Source: Clostridiaceae bacterium (GTDB lineage Bacteria > Bacillota > Clostridia > Tissierellales > Sporanaerobacteraceae). Taken from it: DNA of 64,000 bases. The notes beneath the pieces are model-generated. The model saw only the letters and a program-made list of their open reading frames with translations, ran no database searches and was not told where the DNA came from. Position 1 is the stretch's first letter, and every line of letters starts with the position of its first letter. Of this stretch, positions 45,879-53,725 are shown in pieces. The DNA lies in assembly GCA_019391515.1 (NCBI GenBank), contig JAHXQP010000024.1:113978-177977 (forward strand), given 5' to 3'. Both the position numbers and the translations under genes were made by a program.

Positions 45879-46106
45879 TTAATCTGCGTTATAAGGTAAT
45901 AATGCTACTTGTCTAGCTCTTTTTACAGCTTTTGTAAGTTGTCTTTGATGTATTGCACAATTTCCTGTGATTCTTCTTGGCAATATCTTACCTCTATCAG
46001 AGATATACTTTTTAAGTTTGTTTATATCTTTATAGTCTAAATGATCAACTTTATCTGCGCAAAAACTACAAACTCTTTTTCTAGATCTATATCTTTTTTG
46101 TACCAT
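45879..46106 (-). CDS. rpsR: Ribosomal protein bS18
   Basis: 75 residues, [20 protein letters not shown] then [19 protein letters not shown]. Several cysteines (CSFC, GNCAIHQ) mark the zinc-binding form. It lies last of rpsF-ssb-rpsR. Confidence 0.97.
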   Translation of the reverse strand: MVQKRYRSRKRVCSFCADKVDHLDYKDINKLKKYISDRGKILPRRITGNCAIHQRQLTKAVKRARQVALLPYNAD

Positions 46107-46121
46107 ATTCTCGCCTCCTTT

Positions 46122-46556
46122 TTAGAATGGAATATCGTCATCATCTACTGGATGAAAGCCTTCAATATCTGGATAATCTGAAGCACTTTGGCTAAAATCT
46201 GAACCTCTGTTATTGTCACCCCACTCTAAAAACTGAACTCTCTCGGCAACTACTTCTGTAATATACCTTCTGGTTCCGTCTTTTGCTTCATAAGACCTGG
46301 ACTGTAGTCTTCCTTGAACGGCAGTAAGCCTTCCTTTCGCTAAGTAATTTGCACAATTCTCAGCTTGTTTACCCCAAACAACAATATTTATAAAATCTGC
46401 TGTTGGTTGACCTTTAGATTCCATTTCTTGTTTTTTTTCTTTAGATACTTGTTTGTCTACTGCTAGACTAAAATTAGATACAGGGGTTCCATTTACAGGA
46501 AGAAATCTAAGCTCAGGGTCTCTTGTAAGTCTTCCAATTAAAACTACATTATTCAA
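46122..46556 (-). CDS. ssb: Single-stranded DNA-binding protein
   Basis: OB-fold protein of 144 residues. MNNVVLIGRLTRDPELRF is the typical start, and the acidic C-terminal tip DDDIPF binds partner proteins. I choose the TTG at 46556, eight or so bases after AGGGTGGTG, because it gives the family's MNNV N-terminus. It lies in the rpsF-ssb-rpsR operon. Confidence 0.95.
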   Translation of the reverse strand: MNNVVLIGRLTRDPELRFLPVNGTPVSNFSLAVDKQVSKEKKQEMESKGQPTADFINIVVWGKQAENCANYLAKGRLTAVQGRLQSRSYEAKDGTRRYITEVVAERVQFLEWGDNNRGSDFSQSASDYPDIEGFHPVDDDDIPF

Positions 46557-46576
46557 ATATAACACCACCCTTAGCC

Positions 46577-46861
46577 TTATTCATCTTCTTTAATTATCAT
46601 ATGTCTCATAACACCATCAGAAATTTTAGCTATTCTATCAATTTCATCAACAGCCTTTGGTGTTGACTCGAAGTTAAGTACTACATAATATCCATCAGTA
46701 TAGTCATTTATTTCATATGCAAGCTTTCTATTTCCCCATTCATCAACATTGGAAATAGTACCATCTGATTCGATTATTTCCTTAAATCTATTAAGGAGAT
46801 TATTTCTTTTCTCATCTTCCATGCCTGGTACAAAAATTAACATTGCTTCATATTTTTTCAT
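46577..46861 (-). CDS. rpsF: Ribosomal protein bS6
   Basis: 94 residues, MKKYEAMLIFVPGMEDEKRN. First of the operon. A hairpin (GCTCTAATT/AATTAGAGC, followed by CGTTAGGCC) lies in its short leader and may be the S6:S18 autoregulatory site; that is a guess from position. Confidence 0.96.
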   Translation of the reverse strand: MKKYEAMLIFVPGMEDEKRNNLLNRFKEIIESDGTISNVDEWGNRKLAYEINDYTDGYYVVLNFESTPKAVDEIDRIAKISDGVMRHMIIKEDE

Positions 46862-46966
46862 ATCTTCACCTCCTCATGGCCTAACGGCTCTAATTTATAA
46901 ATTAGAGCAAGGACTAATCCATGAAATTATATCATTTATGTTCTATTTTTGCAATATATTTTTGCA

Positions 46967-47002
46967 TTCAAATTCCCTATGTGTACACATAGGGAATTTG
47001 AA
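46967..47002 (-). terminator. 36-bp perfect palindrome, terminator of the aminotransferase gene
   Basis: TTCAAATTCCCTATGTGT and its exact complement with no loop, just after the stop codon. The tract downstream on the minus strand is A-rich, so it is not fully canonical. Confidence 0.6.
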
Positions 47003-47011
47003 ATACTTATT

Positions 47012-48211
47012 TTATGCTTTTTGAGATTCTTTCATCATACTTTTTATAGCTTCTGCAAGCCTTTTAATACCTATTACTATTTTTTCATCATCCATACTAG
47101 AATAATTAAGTCTTAAAGTATTTTCATTTCCACCATTAGGGAAGAATGATCCTCCAGGAACAAAAGCCACATTCTTTTCAATAGCTTTAACAGCTAAATC
47201 CCTAGCATTCATATACTCTGGAAGAACTACCCAAGTAAATAATCCACCTTCAGGATTAGTGAATTTTATTTCTTCTGGAAACTCTTCTTTCATAGTATTT
47301 ATCATTAGATCTCTTCTCTTTTTATATACTTTTTTCAACTTCTCAATATGTGCCTCTATATCATATTCTTCTAAAAACTTAGCTACTTGCATTTGAGAAA
47401 TAGTACTTGATTGTAAATCTGAGCCTTGTTTTGCAAGTACAAATTTATTTAGTACTTCTCCTTCAGCGCATACCCATCCAAGTCTTAATCCTGGACAGAA
47501 TATCTTAGAAAATGTACCTAAGAATATAACCCTTCCTTCAGTATCATAATGTTTAACTGCTGGATAATACTCTCCTTCAAATCTTAACTCTCCATAAGGA
47601 TTATCTTCAATTATTGCTACATTATATTCATTTGCTAATTCTATAAGTCTTTTTCTTCTTTTTATAGACCAAGTTCTACCTGATGGATTTTGGAAATCTG
47701 GTATTACATATATAAATCTAACTCTATCATTATTTTTAAGAATGTCTTCTAATTCCTCCATAATCATTCCATTTTCATCTGTAGGAACGCCTATAAACTC
47801 TGGTTCATAAGCCTTAAATGCATTAATCGCTCCTAGATAACTAGGACTTTCACAAAGTACAATATCCCCTGGGTTTAAAAATATCTTTCCTGAAAAATCT
47901 AAGCCTTGTTGAGAACCACTAGTAACTAGTATGTCTTCTGACTTACATTCAACTCCTACCTTCTCCATCCTCTTAGTAATTTCTACTCTTAATGGTTCAT
48001 ATCCTTCTGTAGGTCCGTATTGTAATGCTGTTGTCCCTTGCTCTTCTAGTACTTTTGAAGATACTTTTTCTAGTTCTTCTACAGGAAATAATTCTGGAGC
48101 TGGGAGACCACCGGCAAAAGAAATTATTTCTGGCTTTTGAGTAAGTTTTAACAACTCTCTTATTTCTGAAGCCTTAATGTTGTCCATTCGTTTTGCATAC
48201 CTTAAACTCAC
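47012..48211 (-). CDS. PLP-dependent aminotransferase, LysN/2-aminoadipate type
   Basis: Fold-type I aminotransferase of 399 residues resembling 2-aminoadipate/kynurenine aminotransferases (MSLRYAKRMDNIKASEIRELL; SFAGGLPAPELFPVEEL; PLP lysine in TFSKIFCPGLRLGW near 240). These enzymes often act broadly on branched and aromatic amino acids. I choose the GTG at 48211, eight bases after AGGGGG. A GC-rich-armed hairpin at 48236-48257 precedes it. It is transcribed alone and could feed the fermentation pathways. Confidence 0.88.
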   Translation of the reverse strand: MSLRYAKRMDNIKASEIRELLKLTQKPEIISFAGGLPAPELFPVEELEKVSSKVLEEQGTTALQYGPTEGYEPLRVEITKRMEKVGVECKSEDILVTSGSQQGLDFSGKIFLNPGDIVLCESPSYLGAINAFKAYEPEFIGVPTDENGMIMEELEDILKNNDRVRFIYVIPDFQNPSGRTWSIKRRKRLIELANEYNVAIIEDNPYGELRFEGEYYPAVKHYDTEGRVIFLGTFSKIFCPGLRLGWVCAEGEVLNKFVLAKQGSDLQSSTISQMQVAKFLEEYDIEAHIEKLKKVYKKRRDLMINTMKEEFPEEIKFTNPEGGLFTWVVLPEYMNARDLAVKAIEKNVAFVPGGSFFPNGGNENTLRLNYSSMDDEKIVIGIKRLAEAIKSMMKESQKA

Positions 48212-48235
48212 AAAGAGCACCCCCTATTTTAAAAA

Positions 48236-48257
48236 GCGTTTTCCTTATGTAAAACGC
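48236..48257 (-). promoter_or_regulatory. Hairpin before the LysN-type aminotransferase
   Basis: Arms GCGTTTT and AAAACGC, 8-base loop, followed on the minus strand by TTTTTAAAAT, about 25 bases upstream of the start codon. It could be an attenuator or a repressor site. Confidence 0.4.
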
Positions 48258-48332
48258 CTCTTCTCAATATTAGTTTATCATGTAAAAAATCAATTGTCTA
48301 GATTTTGATAAAGAAGCTATTTTTAATTTTTA

Positions 48333-48545
48333 TTAATTCTTTTTTACATTTTCCCATTTTCCATCTATATATATTTTCCTAACCCTTTTTTCAAAATCAA
48401 TTCTAGGTATCCAAATCTGTCTTTCACATCCTAAACATTTAAGTTTAAAATCTACCCCAGTTCTTAAAATTTCCCATTCATTGCTACCACAAGGATGGGG
48501 TTTTTTTAATGAAACTACATCTCCTGCATTATATTTTCTAATCAT
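48333..48545 (-). CDS. DUF951 domain protein
   Basis: 70-residue conserved protein of Gram-positive bacteria (MIRKYNAGDVVSLKKPHPCG; DFKLKCLGCERQIWIPR), with three Cys that suggest a small metal-binding or RNA-binding barrel. I choose the ATG at 48545, four bases after GGGGGGAG. It overlaps nothing but follows mscS closely. Confidence 0.9.
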   Translation of the reverse strand: MIRKYNAGDVVSLKKPHPCGSNEWEILRTGVDFKLKCLGCERQIWIPRIDFEKRVRKIYIDGKWENVKKN

Positions 48546-48558
48546 TTTTCTCCCCCCA

Positions 48559-49410
48559 TTAAGCTTTTTTCTCAATAATTACCCTTTTTGGATAAGGTAT
48601 TTCTATATTTTTACTATCAAAGGCTTCCTTAATTTCTTTTCTAAGTAACCTTTCAATTCTCCACTGTTCCATGGGTTTTGTTTTCGCCACTATAGTTAAA
48701 CCTATTTCATATTCACCTAGTTTTGAAATTCCTAAAACTGTAGGCCCTTCTACGATACTATCCTCTCTATATTTCAACTTTTTAGAAATATCTTCTAATA
48801 CCTTTATAGCTTTATCTATATCTTCTTCATAAGATATGCTTACCTCAACTAATGCTCTCATAGCTCCTTTAGTACTATTAGTAACTATTTGAATATTACT
48901 ATTAGGAATTATATAGAGCTCTCCAGAAAACCCTCTTATTTTAGTAACCCTAAGTCCCATTTCTTCTACTATGCCTTCATATCCATCAACCTTTATATAG
49001 TCTCCTACAGAAAACTGATCTTCAAATAAAATAAAAAAACCAGTTATAACATCTTTCACAAGACTTTGAGCTCCAAATCCTATAGCAAGCCCTCCTATTC
49101 CAGCTGTTGCCAGTATAGAAGTGGTTTTTATACCAAATAACTCTAGTGCTGGTACTAGTCCTATAAAATAAAATACATATTTGCCTAAGTTCTTTAAAAT
49201 AGCTGCAAGGGTATTGGCTTTTCTGTCATCCATTCCAAATCTTAATTTACTTCTTCTTTCCATAGCTTTATTTATTAGAGCGTTTAAAACTCTAATTGCT
49301 ATTCTAACCAATAAGAATATTATAACTATCTTAACTAACTTTCCTAATATAGTTAAATCTTCATTTCTATTTATAAATATTCCCTTTAAAAATTGTAAAA
49401 CCCCTTGCAT
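48559..49410 (-). CDS. Small-conductance mechanosensitive channel (MscS family)
   Basis: 283 residues with three N-terminal helices (about 20-45, 68-90, 95-125). The pore-lining helix is Gly/Ala-rich (ILATAGIGGLAIGFGAQSLVKD), followed by the beta domain (DQFSVGDYIKVDGYEGIVEEM). It releases solutes on osmotic downshock. It lies between DUF951 and DUF3343 genes on the same strand. Confidence 0.93.
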   Translation of the reverse strand: MQGVLQFLKGIFINRNEDLTILGKLVKIVIIFLLVRIAIRVLNALINKAMERRSKLRFGMDDRKANTLAAILKNLGKYVFYFIGLVPALELFGIKTTSILATAGIGGLAIGFGAQSLVKDVITGFFILFEDQFSVGDYIKVDGYEGIVEEMGLRVTKIRGFSGELYIIPNSNIQIVTNSTKGAMRALVEVSISYEEDIDKAIKVLEDISKKLKYREDSIVEGPTVLGISKLGEYEIGLTIVAKTKPMEQWRIERLLRKEIKEAFDSKNIEIPYPKRVIIEKKA

Positions 49411-49423
49411 TGTATCTCTCCTA

Positions 49424-49690
49424 TCAATAAATCTTTTCTATATGATTTTTTGTGTTTTCTTTCCAAAGTTTATATATGCCTTTAATAGCTAAACTCTTTT
49501 CATTAACTATTTCCTCTACTTCATCTATATGCTTTAAATCAAATTTAATAGATAAACCACAACTAGAAGTTATTTCTCTAGGTGTAGGTATTGTTTTAAA
49601 TTTCAATTCTAGGTTTTTAAATAGTTTTTCTCCTTCTATGGCATGATGAGTTGATTCAAATGTCAAAATTCCAAATTCTTTACTCTCCAT
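49424..49690 (-). CDS. DUF3343 protein, putative Se/S carrier
   Basis: 88 residues (FGILTFESTHHAIEGEKLFK; PTPREITSSCGLSIKF) with a conserved Ser-Ser-Cys-Gly motif. The family is usually found beside yedF and selenium genes, as here (12 bases after yedF), and is thought to carry sulfur or selenium. The role is inferred from the family and the neighbour. Confidence 0.85.
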   Translation of the reverse strand: MESKEFGILTFESTHHAIEGEKLFKNLELKFKTIPTPREITSSCGLSIKFDLKHIDEVEEIVNEKSLAIKGIYKLWKENTKNHIEKIY

Positions 49691-49702
49691 TATAACATAC
49701 TC

Positions 49703-50299
49703 CTAACCAATAATAATATTATTTGTAGGATTTTTAATTTTTTCCAATATAGTATACATATTAGTTACTCCACCTACTTGTAATTCATCTTGAATTTTAA
49801 AAAAGTCTAAACATGTACCACAAGAAAGTATCTCTACTCCTTGTTCTTCTAATTTCTTTAAATCATCTAAAACTTCAGAGCCTTCACAAGTTAATTTTAC
49901 TCCTCCATTATAAAATATTAATGTAGATGGATAAGGAACAGATTCAGTTAAAGTATAAATAAAACTTTTTATAAGTATTTTCCCTAATTCTTCTGAACCT
50001 TCACCCATAGTCGAAGAACTAAAAGCAATAGTCATATCTTTAAATGTATCAGGTATACATACATTAGCTTCTTCCTTTGCTTCTCCTTTGATTATTCGAA
50101 CATAGTATTCACTATCACTCTTCTTATCTACTTCAAATTCATATCCGGAACTCTTTGCCAACTTAGAAACATTTTCTTTTGCAACTTCATTATCTACAAT
50201 AGTAATTACTACACCATCAGTTATTTCATCTAATGCTTTTTTAGTCATTATTACAGGTTTTGGACAAGCTTCCCCTCTTGCATCCACTTCTCTTTTCAT
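49703..50299 (-). CDS. yedF: Selenium metabolism sulfurtransferase-like protein YedF
   Basis: 198 residues. The N-terminal TusA/SirA domain carries the CPKPV motif (Cys12 region of RGEACPKPVIM), and the C-terminal DsrE-like half has GSEVLDDLKKLEEQGVEILSCGTCLDFF with two cysteines. Its presence, together with DUF3343, predicts selenium use in this organism. No selD, selA or selB lies in the window. Confidence 0.9.
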   Translation of the reverse strand: MKREVDARGEACPKPVIMTKKALDEITDGVVITIVDNEVAKENVSKLAKSSGYEFEVDKKSDSEYYVRIIKGEAKEEANVCIPDTFKDMTIAFSSSTMGEGSEELGKILIKSFIYTLTESVPYPSTLIFYNGGVKLTCEGSEVLDDLKKLEEQGVEILSCGTCLDFFKIQDELQVGGVTNMYTILEKIKNPTNNIIIG

Positions 50300-50552
50300 G
50301 AAAATCCCTCCTATATGTTTGAACTAACTATATTATACTAATAAATATCTATTTCAATATCGATTATAGATAATATATATAGAGTTTTGTTTTTTATAAA
50401 AAAAATCTATAGCTTTCCTTTGTTAATTTAAATATTAATTTATTTAATCAAGATATTAATATTTTTAAGTATATCGTTGACATTTGTAAAGTTAAAGTAT
50501 AATATATTATTAAAGATTATATATACGATTAGTTTTAAAAGGGGGATTTCTT

Positions 50553-50948
50553 TTGAACCACGATACAATAAAGATTCTTAATCAACTAAATCAAGAAAAA
50601 ATTAGTTGTAAAAAAGCTATAAAATTAATTAATAAGAAAAACAGAAGAGTAAAATCAATAAAAAAAGCTTCTAAAATGAAAATATATGTATCAGAAAAAA
50701 ACAAAACTATAAGATTGCCAGGAATACACTTTTGTTTTTTTAAATTTTTAACTAATGTAGGTATTTATATAGCTAATATTTCAATGAAAAAAGGAAAAAT
50801 AGAAGATGAGGATACAAAAAAGCTATTATACATATTAAATGAAATAGATTTAAATATAATTTTTAATGAATTGAAAAGTTATGGTCCATTTGATCTAGTA
50901 CATATTAAAGAAGGAGAAGATACTGAAATTAAAATATCTATACTATAA
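50553..50948 (+). CDS. SHOCT-like/YvlB-N-like small protein
   Basis: 131-residue protein starting at a TTG (50553) after GGGGGATTT. The N-terminus NQLNQEKISCKKAIKLINKK is a short helical SHOCT-like motif, followed by a basic segment and a beta-rich part. I do not recognise a function. It is the first of three genes that end at 51715. The third gene starts with a similar helical motif, so the two may be related. Confidence 0.72.
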   Translation: MNHDTIKILNQLNQEKISCKKAIKLINKKNRRVKSIKKASKMKIYVSEKNKTIRLPGIHFCFFKFLTNVGIYIANISMKKGKIEDEDTKKLLYILNEIDLNIIFNELKSYGPFDLVHIKEGEDTEIKISIL

Positions 50949-50962
50949 GAAAGGTGATCAGA

Positions 50963-51325
50963 ATGAAAAAAGAAGCTATAGGTAAATGTCCTGTTTGTGG
51001 AAAACCTATGGAGGTTACTAAACTATCTTGTAACCATTGTGATACTCATATAGAAGGGCATTTTACACTATGTAAATTTTGCAAGCTTAGTGATGAACAG
51101 AAACATTTCGTAGAAGTTTTTATAAAAAACAGAGGAAATATTAAGGAAATTGAAAAAGAATTAGGCATATCTTACCCTACTGTAAGGAATAAACTAGAAA
51201 CCATTATAGAAACACTGGGCTATAGTCCTAAATATACTTCCAATACAAATAAGAAAGAAGTATTGGAAAAACTAAGTGCTGGAGAAATCACTTCAGAAGA
51301 GGCTATTAAGTTGTTAAAAAAATAA
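50963..51325 (+). CDS. DUF2089 zinc-ribbon / HTH protein
   Basis: 120 residues. An N-terminal zinc ribbon (CPVCGKP...CNHCDTHIEG, plus CKFC), a helix-turn-helix (IEKELGISYPTVRNKLETI) and a C-terminal SHOCT-like helix pair (EVLEKLSAGEITSEEAIKLLKK). This is the DUF2089 family, likely transcription factors of the operon. I choose the ATG at 50963, five bases after AAAGGTGAT; a GTG at 50954 also exists. Confidence 0.87.
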   Translation: MKKEAIGKCPVCGKPMEVTKLSCNHCDTHIEGHFTLCKFCKLSDEQKHFVEVFIKNRGNIKEIEKELGISYPTVRNKLETIIETLGYSPKYTSNTNKKEVLEKLSAGEITSEEAIKLLKK

Positions 51326-51343
51326 AATAAAGGGGGATTTAGA

Positions 51344-51715
51344 ATGAGAGAGGAAAAAATGCAGATCTTAAAAATGGTAGAAGAAGGTAAAATAACTACA
51401 GAAGAGGGAATTGAGTTATTAGAAGCTTTGGAAACTAGAGAAGAAACAGAAAGCTCAATTTTAGATAGTCCTAAATGGATGAGAATACGAGTTTTCGACC
51501 CTGATGATAGTACAAAAGTAAATGTAAATGTTCCTGTATCCCTTTTAAATGTAATGATGAAAGTTTCCAATAAGTTTGTTCCAGAGTTAAAAGATAATGG
51601 ACTAGATGAGGAAGATTTTAAAGAAATATTACAGGCTATTCAAAATGGAGCTGAAGGAAAAATAGTTGATATAGAAAGTGATAATGGAGAAAAAGTAGAA
51701 ATAATAGTAGAATAA
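51344..51715 (+). CDS. SHOCT-like domain protein of the DUF2089 operon
   Basis: 123 residues. MQILKMVEEGKITTEEGIELLEAL is a SHOCT-like helix pair, repeated from the end of the upstream DUF2089 protein. A beta-rich part (WMRIRVFDPDDSTKVNVNVPVSLL) follows, as in YvlB/LiaX-type envelope-stress proteins. It is the last gene of the three and ends with the hairpin at 51707-51737. Confidence 0.8.
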   Translation: MREEKMQILKMVEEGKITTEEGIELLEALETREETESSILDSPKWMRIRVFDPDDSTKVNVNVPVSLLNVMMKVSNKFVPELKDNGLDEEDFKEILQAIQNGAEGKIVDIESDNGEKVEIIVE

Positions 51716-51737
51716 TCTCACTGTGGGATTATTCTAC
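51707..51737. terminator. Hairpin between convergent operons
   Basis: GTAGAATAATC and GATTATTCTAC arms, 9-base loop, at the end of the three-gene operon. It lacks a strong T-run. Confidence 0.55.
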
Positions 51738-51757
51738 TATTACTTGTTCAAGTTATA

Positions 51758-52387
51758 TTATCTAAAAAATTTCATAGGCAAAATACCTTTAACTGCGTTT
51801 TGTTTTATATTAAAAAAGTCAATAATTAAATTATTATTTTTAAAATAACTTGAAAATAATGAACCTTCTAATGCCCTGGAAATAGTACCACCTGGATAAA
51901 TAGATTGTATGAATATAAAGATTGCAAATATTAAGTACACTATAACCATTCCTCTTATTAGTCCAAATAAAAATCCTCCAAATATATTTAGTTGTTTAAG
52001 AATAGGAGCTTTAAATAAGAAAGAAATAGCTCTTTCTAAATAACCTAATAACCATCTAATTATTGTATAAATTATAATAATAGAAAATATAGTTATTCCC
52101 ATTTTTATTAAACTATCTGAAACCATATCATATAATAAATTCTGATTTTCTTTGATTTTACCATAAAATAACACCTTTGATATTCCTTCAATTAATTTTT
52201 TAAAAACATTATACAAAACGGGTGTATTCATTATATATTCAGAAACAACAGGATAATAGAGCTTTGCTAAGTATATTGATGCTAAAAACCTTATAAAACT
52301 AAATATTGATCTAACCAACCCTATATTTGTACTTCTTATTATATTTATTATTATTATAAATATAGTTAAATAATCTATCCAGTTCAT
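51758..52387 (-). CDS. CvpA family membrane protein
   Basis: 209 residues, four or so helices (about 5-25, 30-48, 95-115, 130-160), with the NWIDYLTIFIIIINIIRSTNIGLVRS start typical of CvpA. The family is linked to colicin V production and envelope maintenance. It follows the beta-propeller-like protein gene by 16 bases. Confidence 0.82.
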   Translation of the reverse strand: MNWIDYLTIFIIIINIIRSTNIGLVRSIFSFIRFLASIYLAKLYYPVVSEYIMNTPVLYNVFKKLIEGISKVLFYGKIKENQNLLYDMVSDSLIKMGITIFSIIIIYTIIRWLLGYLERAISFLFKAPILKQLNIFGGFLFGLIRGMVIVYLIFAIFIFIQSIYPGGTISRALEGSLFSSYFKNNNLIIDFFNIKQNAVKGILPMKFFR

Positions 52388-52403
52388 ATCTAGTCACCAT
52401 ACT

Positions 52404-53573
52404 TTATCTATTTATTTTTTTCTCAGCCATAATATTTATTCTATTAGCAGTAAATAATATAATATCTGAATCTTCTATTATAACATCTTCTATTTTTTCT
52501 TGGGTCTCATATTTTAAGTTTTCTCTACCATTATTAATTCCTATAATTTCATTATCTCCTACTAACAGTACTCCTTTGTTAAAGCCTTCTACCTTATTAT
52601 ACTCCCTATTTAAAGAAATGCTTTCTTCAACTTTATTTTTATATGAAATAACTTCCAATGTATCAGATGTTAAAAAATATATATCTTTATCTTTTGTATT
52701 TACATACATATCCTTTATATGTTCCATATCTCTTTTCCATAAAGTATTTCCTTCTTCTATAAAGTAGAATCTGCTATCAGTAAATACCACTATGCTATTC
52801 TCGTCTACAAATTCTATAGATGTAATTATCTCTTCATTAAAATCTAATTCTGAAACATACTCACCTTTCTCTTTATAAAAAATTAATTTACTATTCAAAT
52901 CCCCTTCTTCTATGCCTAAAGTAGATAATACAATATTAGTTCTATTCTTATTTGCACTAAAATTCAATAGTCTTTCATCCTTAAGTAAAATATTGTTTTG
53001 AACTACCCCTTTTTTGTTCATAATAGTTAATTTTTCTTCATCTTCAGATTCCAAGGTTATAAAAATAAGTCCATCTTTTTCTACTATTTTTTTTATATAA
53101 TTTTCCATTTGTATCCTCTTTAAACTTTTGCCATCTAAATCTACGAAATACAAATCTCCAGTATTGCCTTCACAAATATAAATAGTATCAGTTCCTAAAA
53201 ATACTAATGGATTTTCAAAAGTTACTTCTTTTTCCCATTTACTTGTACCATCTTTATTTAAAGCAATAACACTTTTACCATTCCATTTTATCAATAAATC
53301 ATCATAAAATCTAACTTTTTCTTCTTGATTAATAGGATATTTTTGAACTACTTGAAGGGTCTTGTTAGACCAACTTGGTAATATCTTTTGTAAAAAATCT
53401 TTATTAGATAAAATAAGTACAGCAAAAATAAAAATTAAAATAAATAATTTAAACTTTTTTTTATTATTTTTATTTGTTTTTTTATTCTTTTTACTCTTTT
53501 GATTGGCATTTATAATATTTACCTGAGACATATTTCTTTTAGTATTTAAACTTCTTTTCTTCTTTTTTGCCAC
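52404..53573 (-). CDS. DUF5711 family membrane-anchored beta-propeller-like protein
   Basis: 389 residues: a very basic cytosolic N-terminus (about 1-40), one membrane helix (about 43-60), then repeated beta blades (VIALNKDGTSKWEKEV; DLYFVDLDGKSLKR; TLEVISYKNKVEES) outside the cell. I assign it to DUF5711 by architecture. Its function is unknown, probably envelope-related and paired with CvpA. Confidence 0.75.
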   Translation of the reverse strand: MAKKKKRSLNTKRNMSQVNIINANQKSKKNKKTNKNNKKKFKLFILIFIFAVLILSNKDFLQKILPSWSNKTLQVVQKYPINQEEKVRFYDDLLIKWNGKSVIALNKDGTSKWEKEVTFENPLVFLGTDTIYICEGNTGDLYFVDLDGKSLKRIQMENYIKKIVEKDGLIFITLESEDEEKLTIMNKKGVVQNNILLKDERLLNFSANKNRTNIVLSTLGIEEGDLNSKLIFYKEKGEYVSELDFNEEIITSIEFVDENSIVVFTDSRFYFIEEGNTLWKRDMEHIKDMYVNTKDKDIYFLTSDTLEVISYKNKVEESISLNREYNKVEGFNKGVLLVGDNEIIGINNGRENLKYETQEKIEDVIIEDSDIILFTANRINIMAEKKINR

Positions 53574-53642
53574 AATCGAGCCTCCTTTTATTTAGATATT
53601 ATTCTCTTTAAAATTGTTTAAATATCAAAAAGTATTTAGGAG

Positions 53643-53686
53643 TTTACACTAATTTTTGTATCTGATATAATCATTGTATCGATACA
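53643..53686 (+). promoter_or_regulatory. Promoter and palindromic operator of the MocR-type regulator
   Basis: TTTACA (53643-53648), 17 bases, TATAAT (53666-53671), then the 12-bp palindrome TGTATCGATACA (53675-53686) at the expected start site. A second TGTATC occurs at 53658. The layout suits autorepression. Confidence 0.6.
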
Positions 53687-53725
53687 TTTATAGATAATAA
53701 TTTTAACCTTTATGGGGGATAGAGT

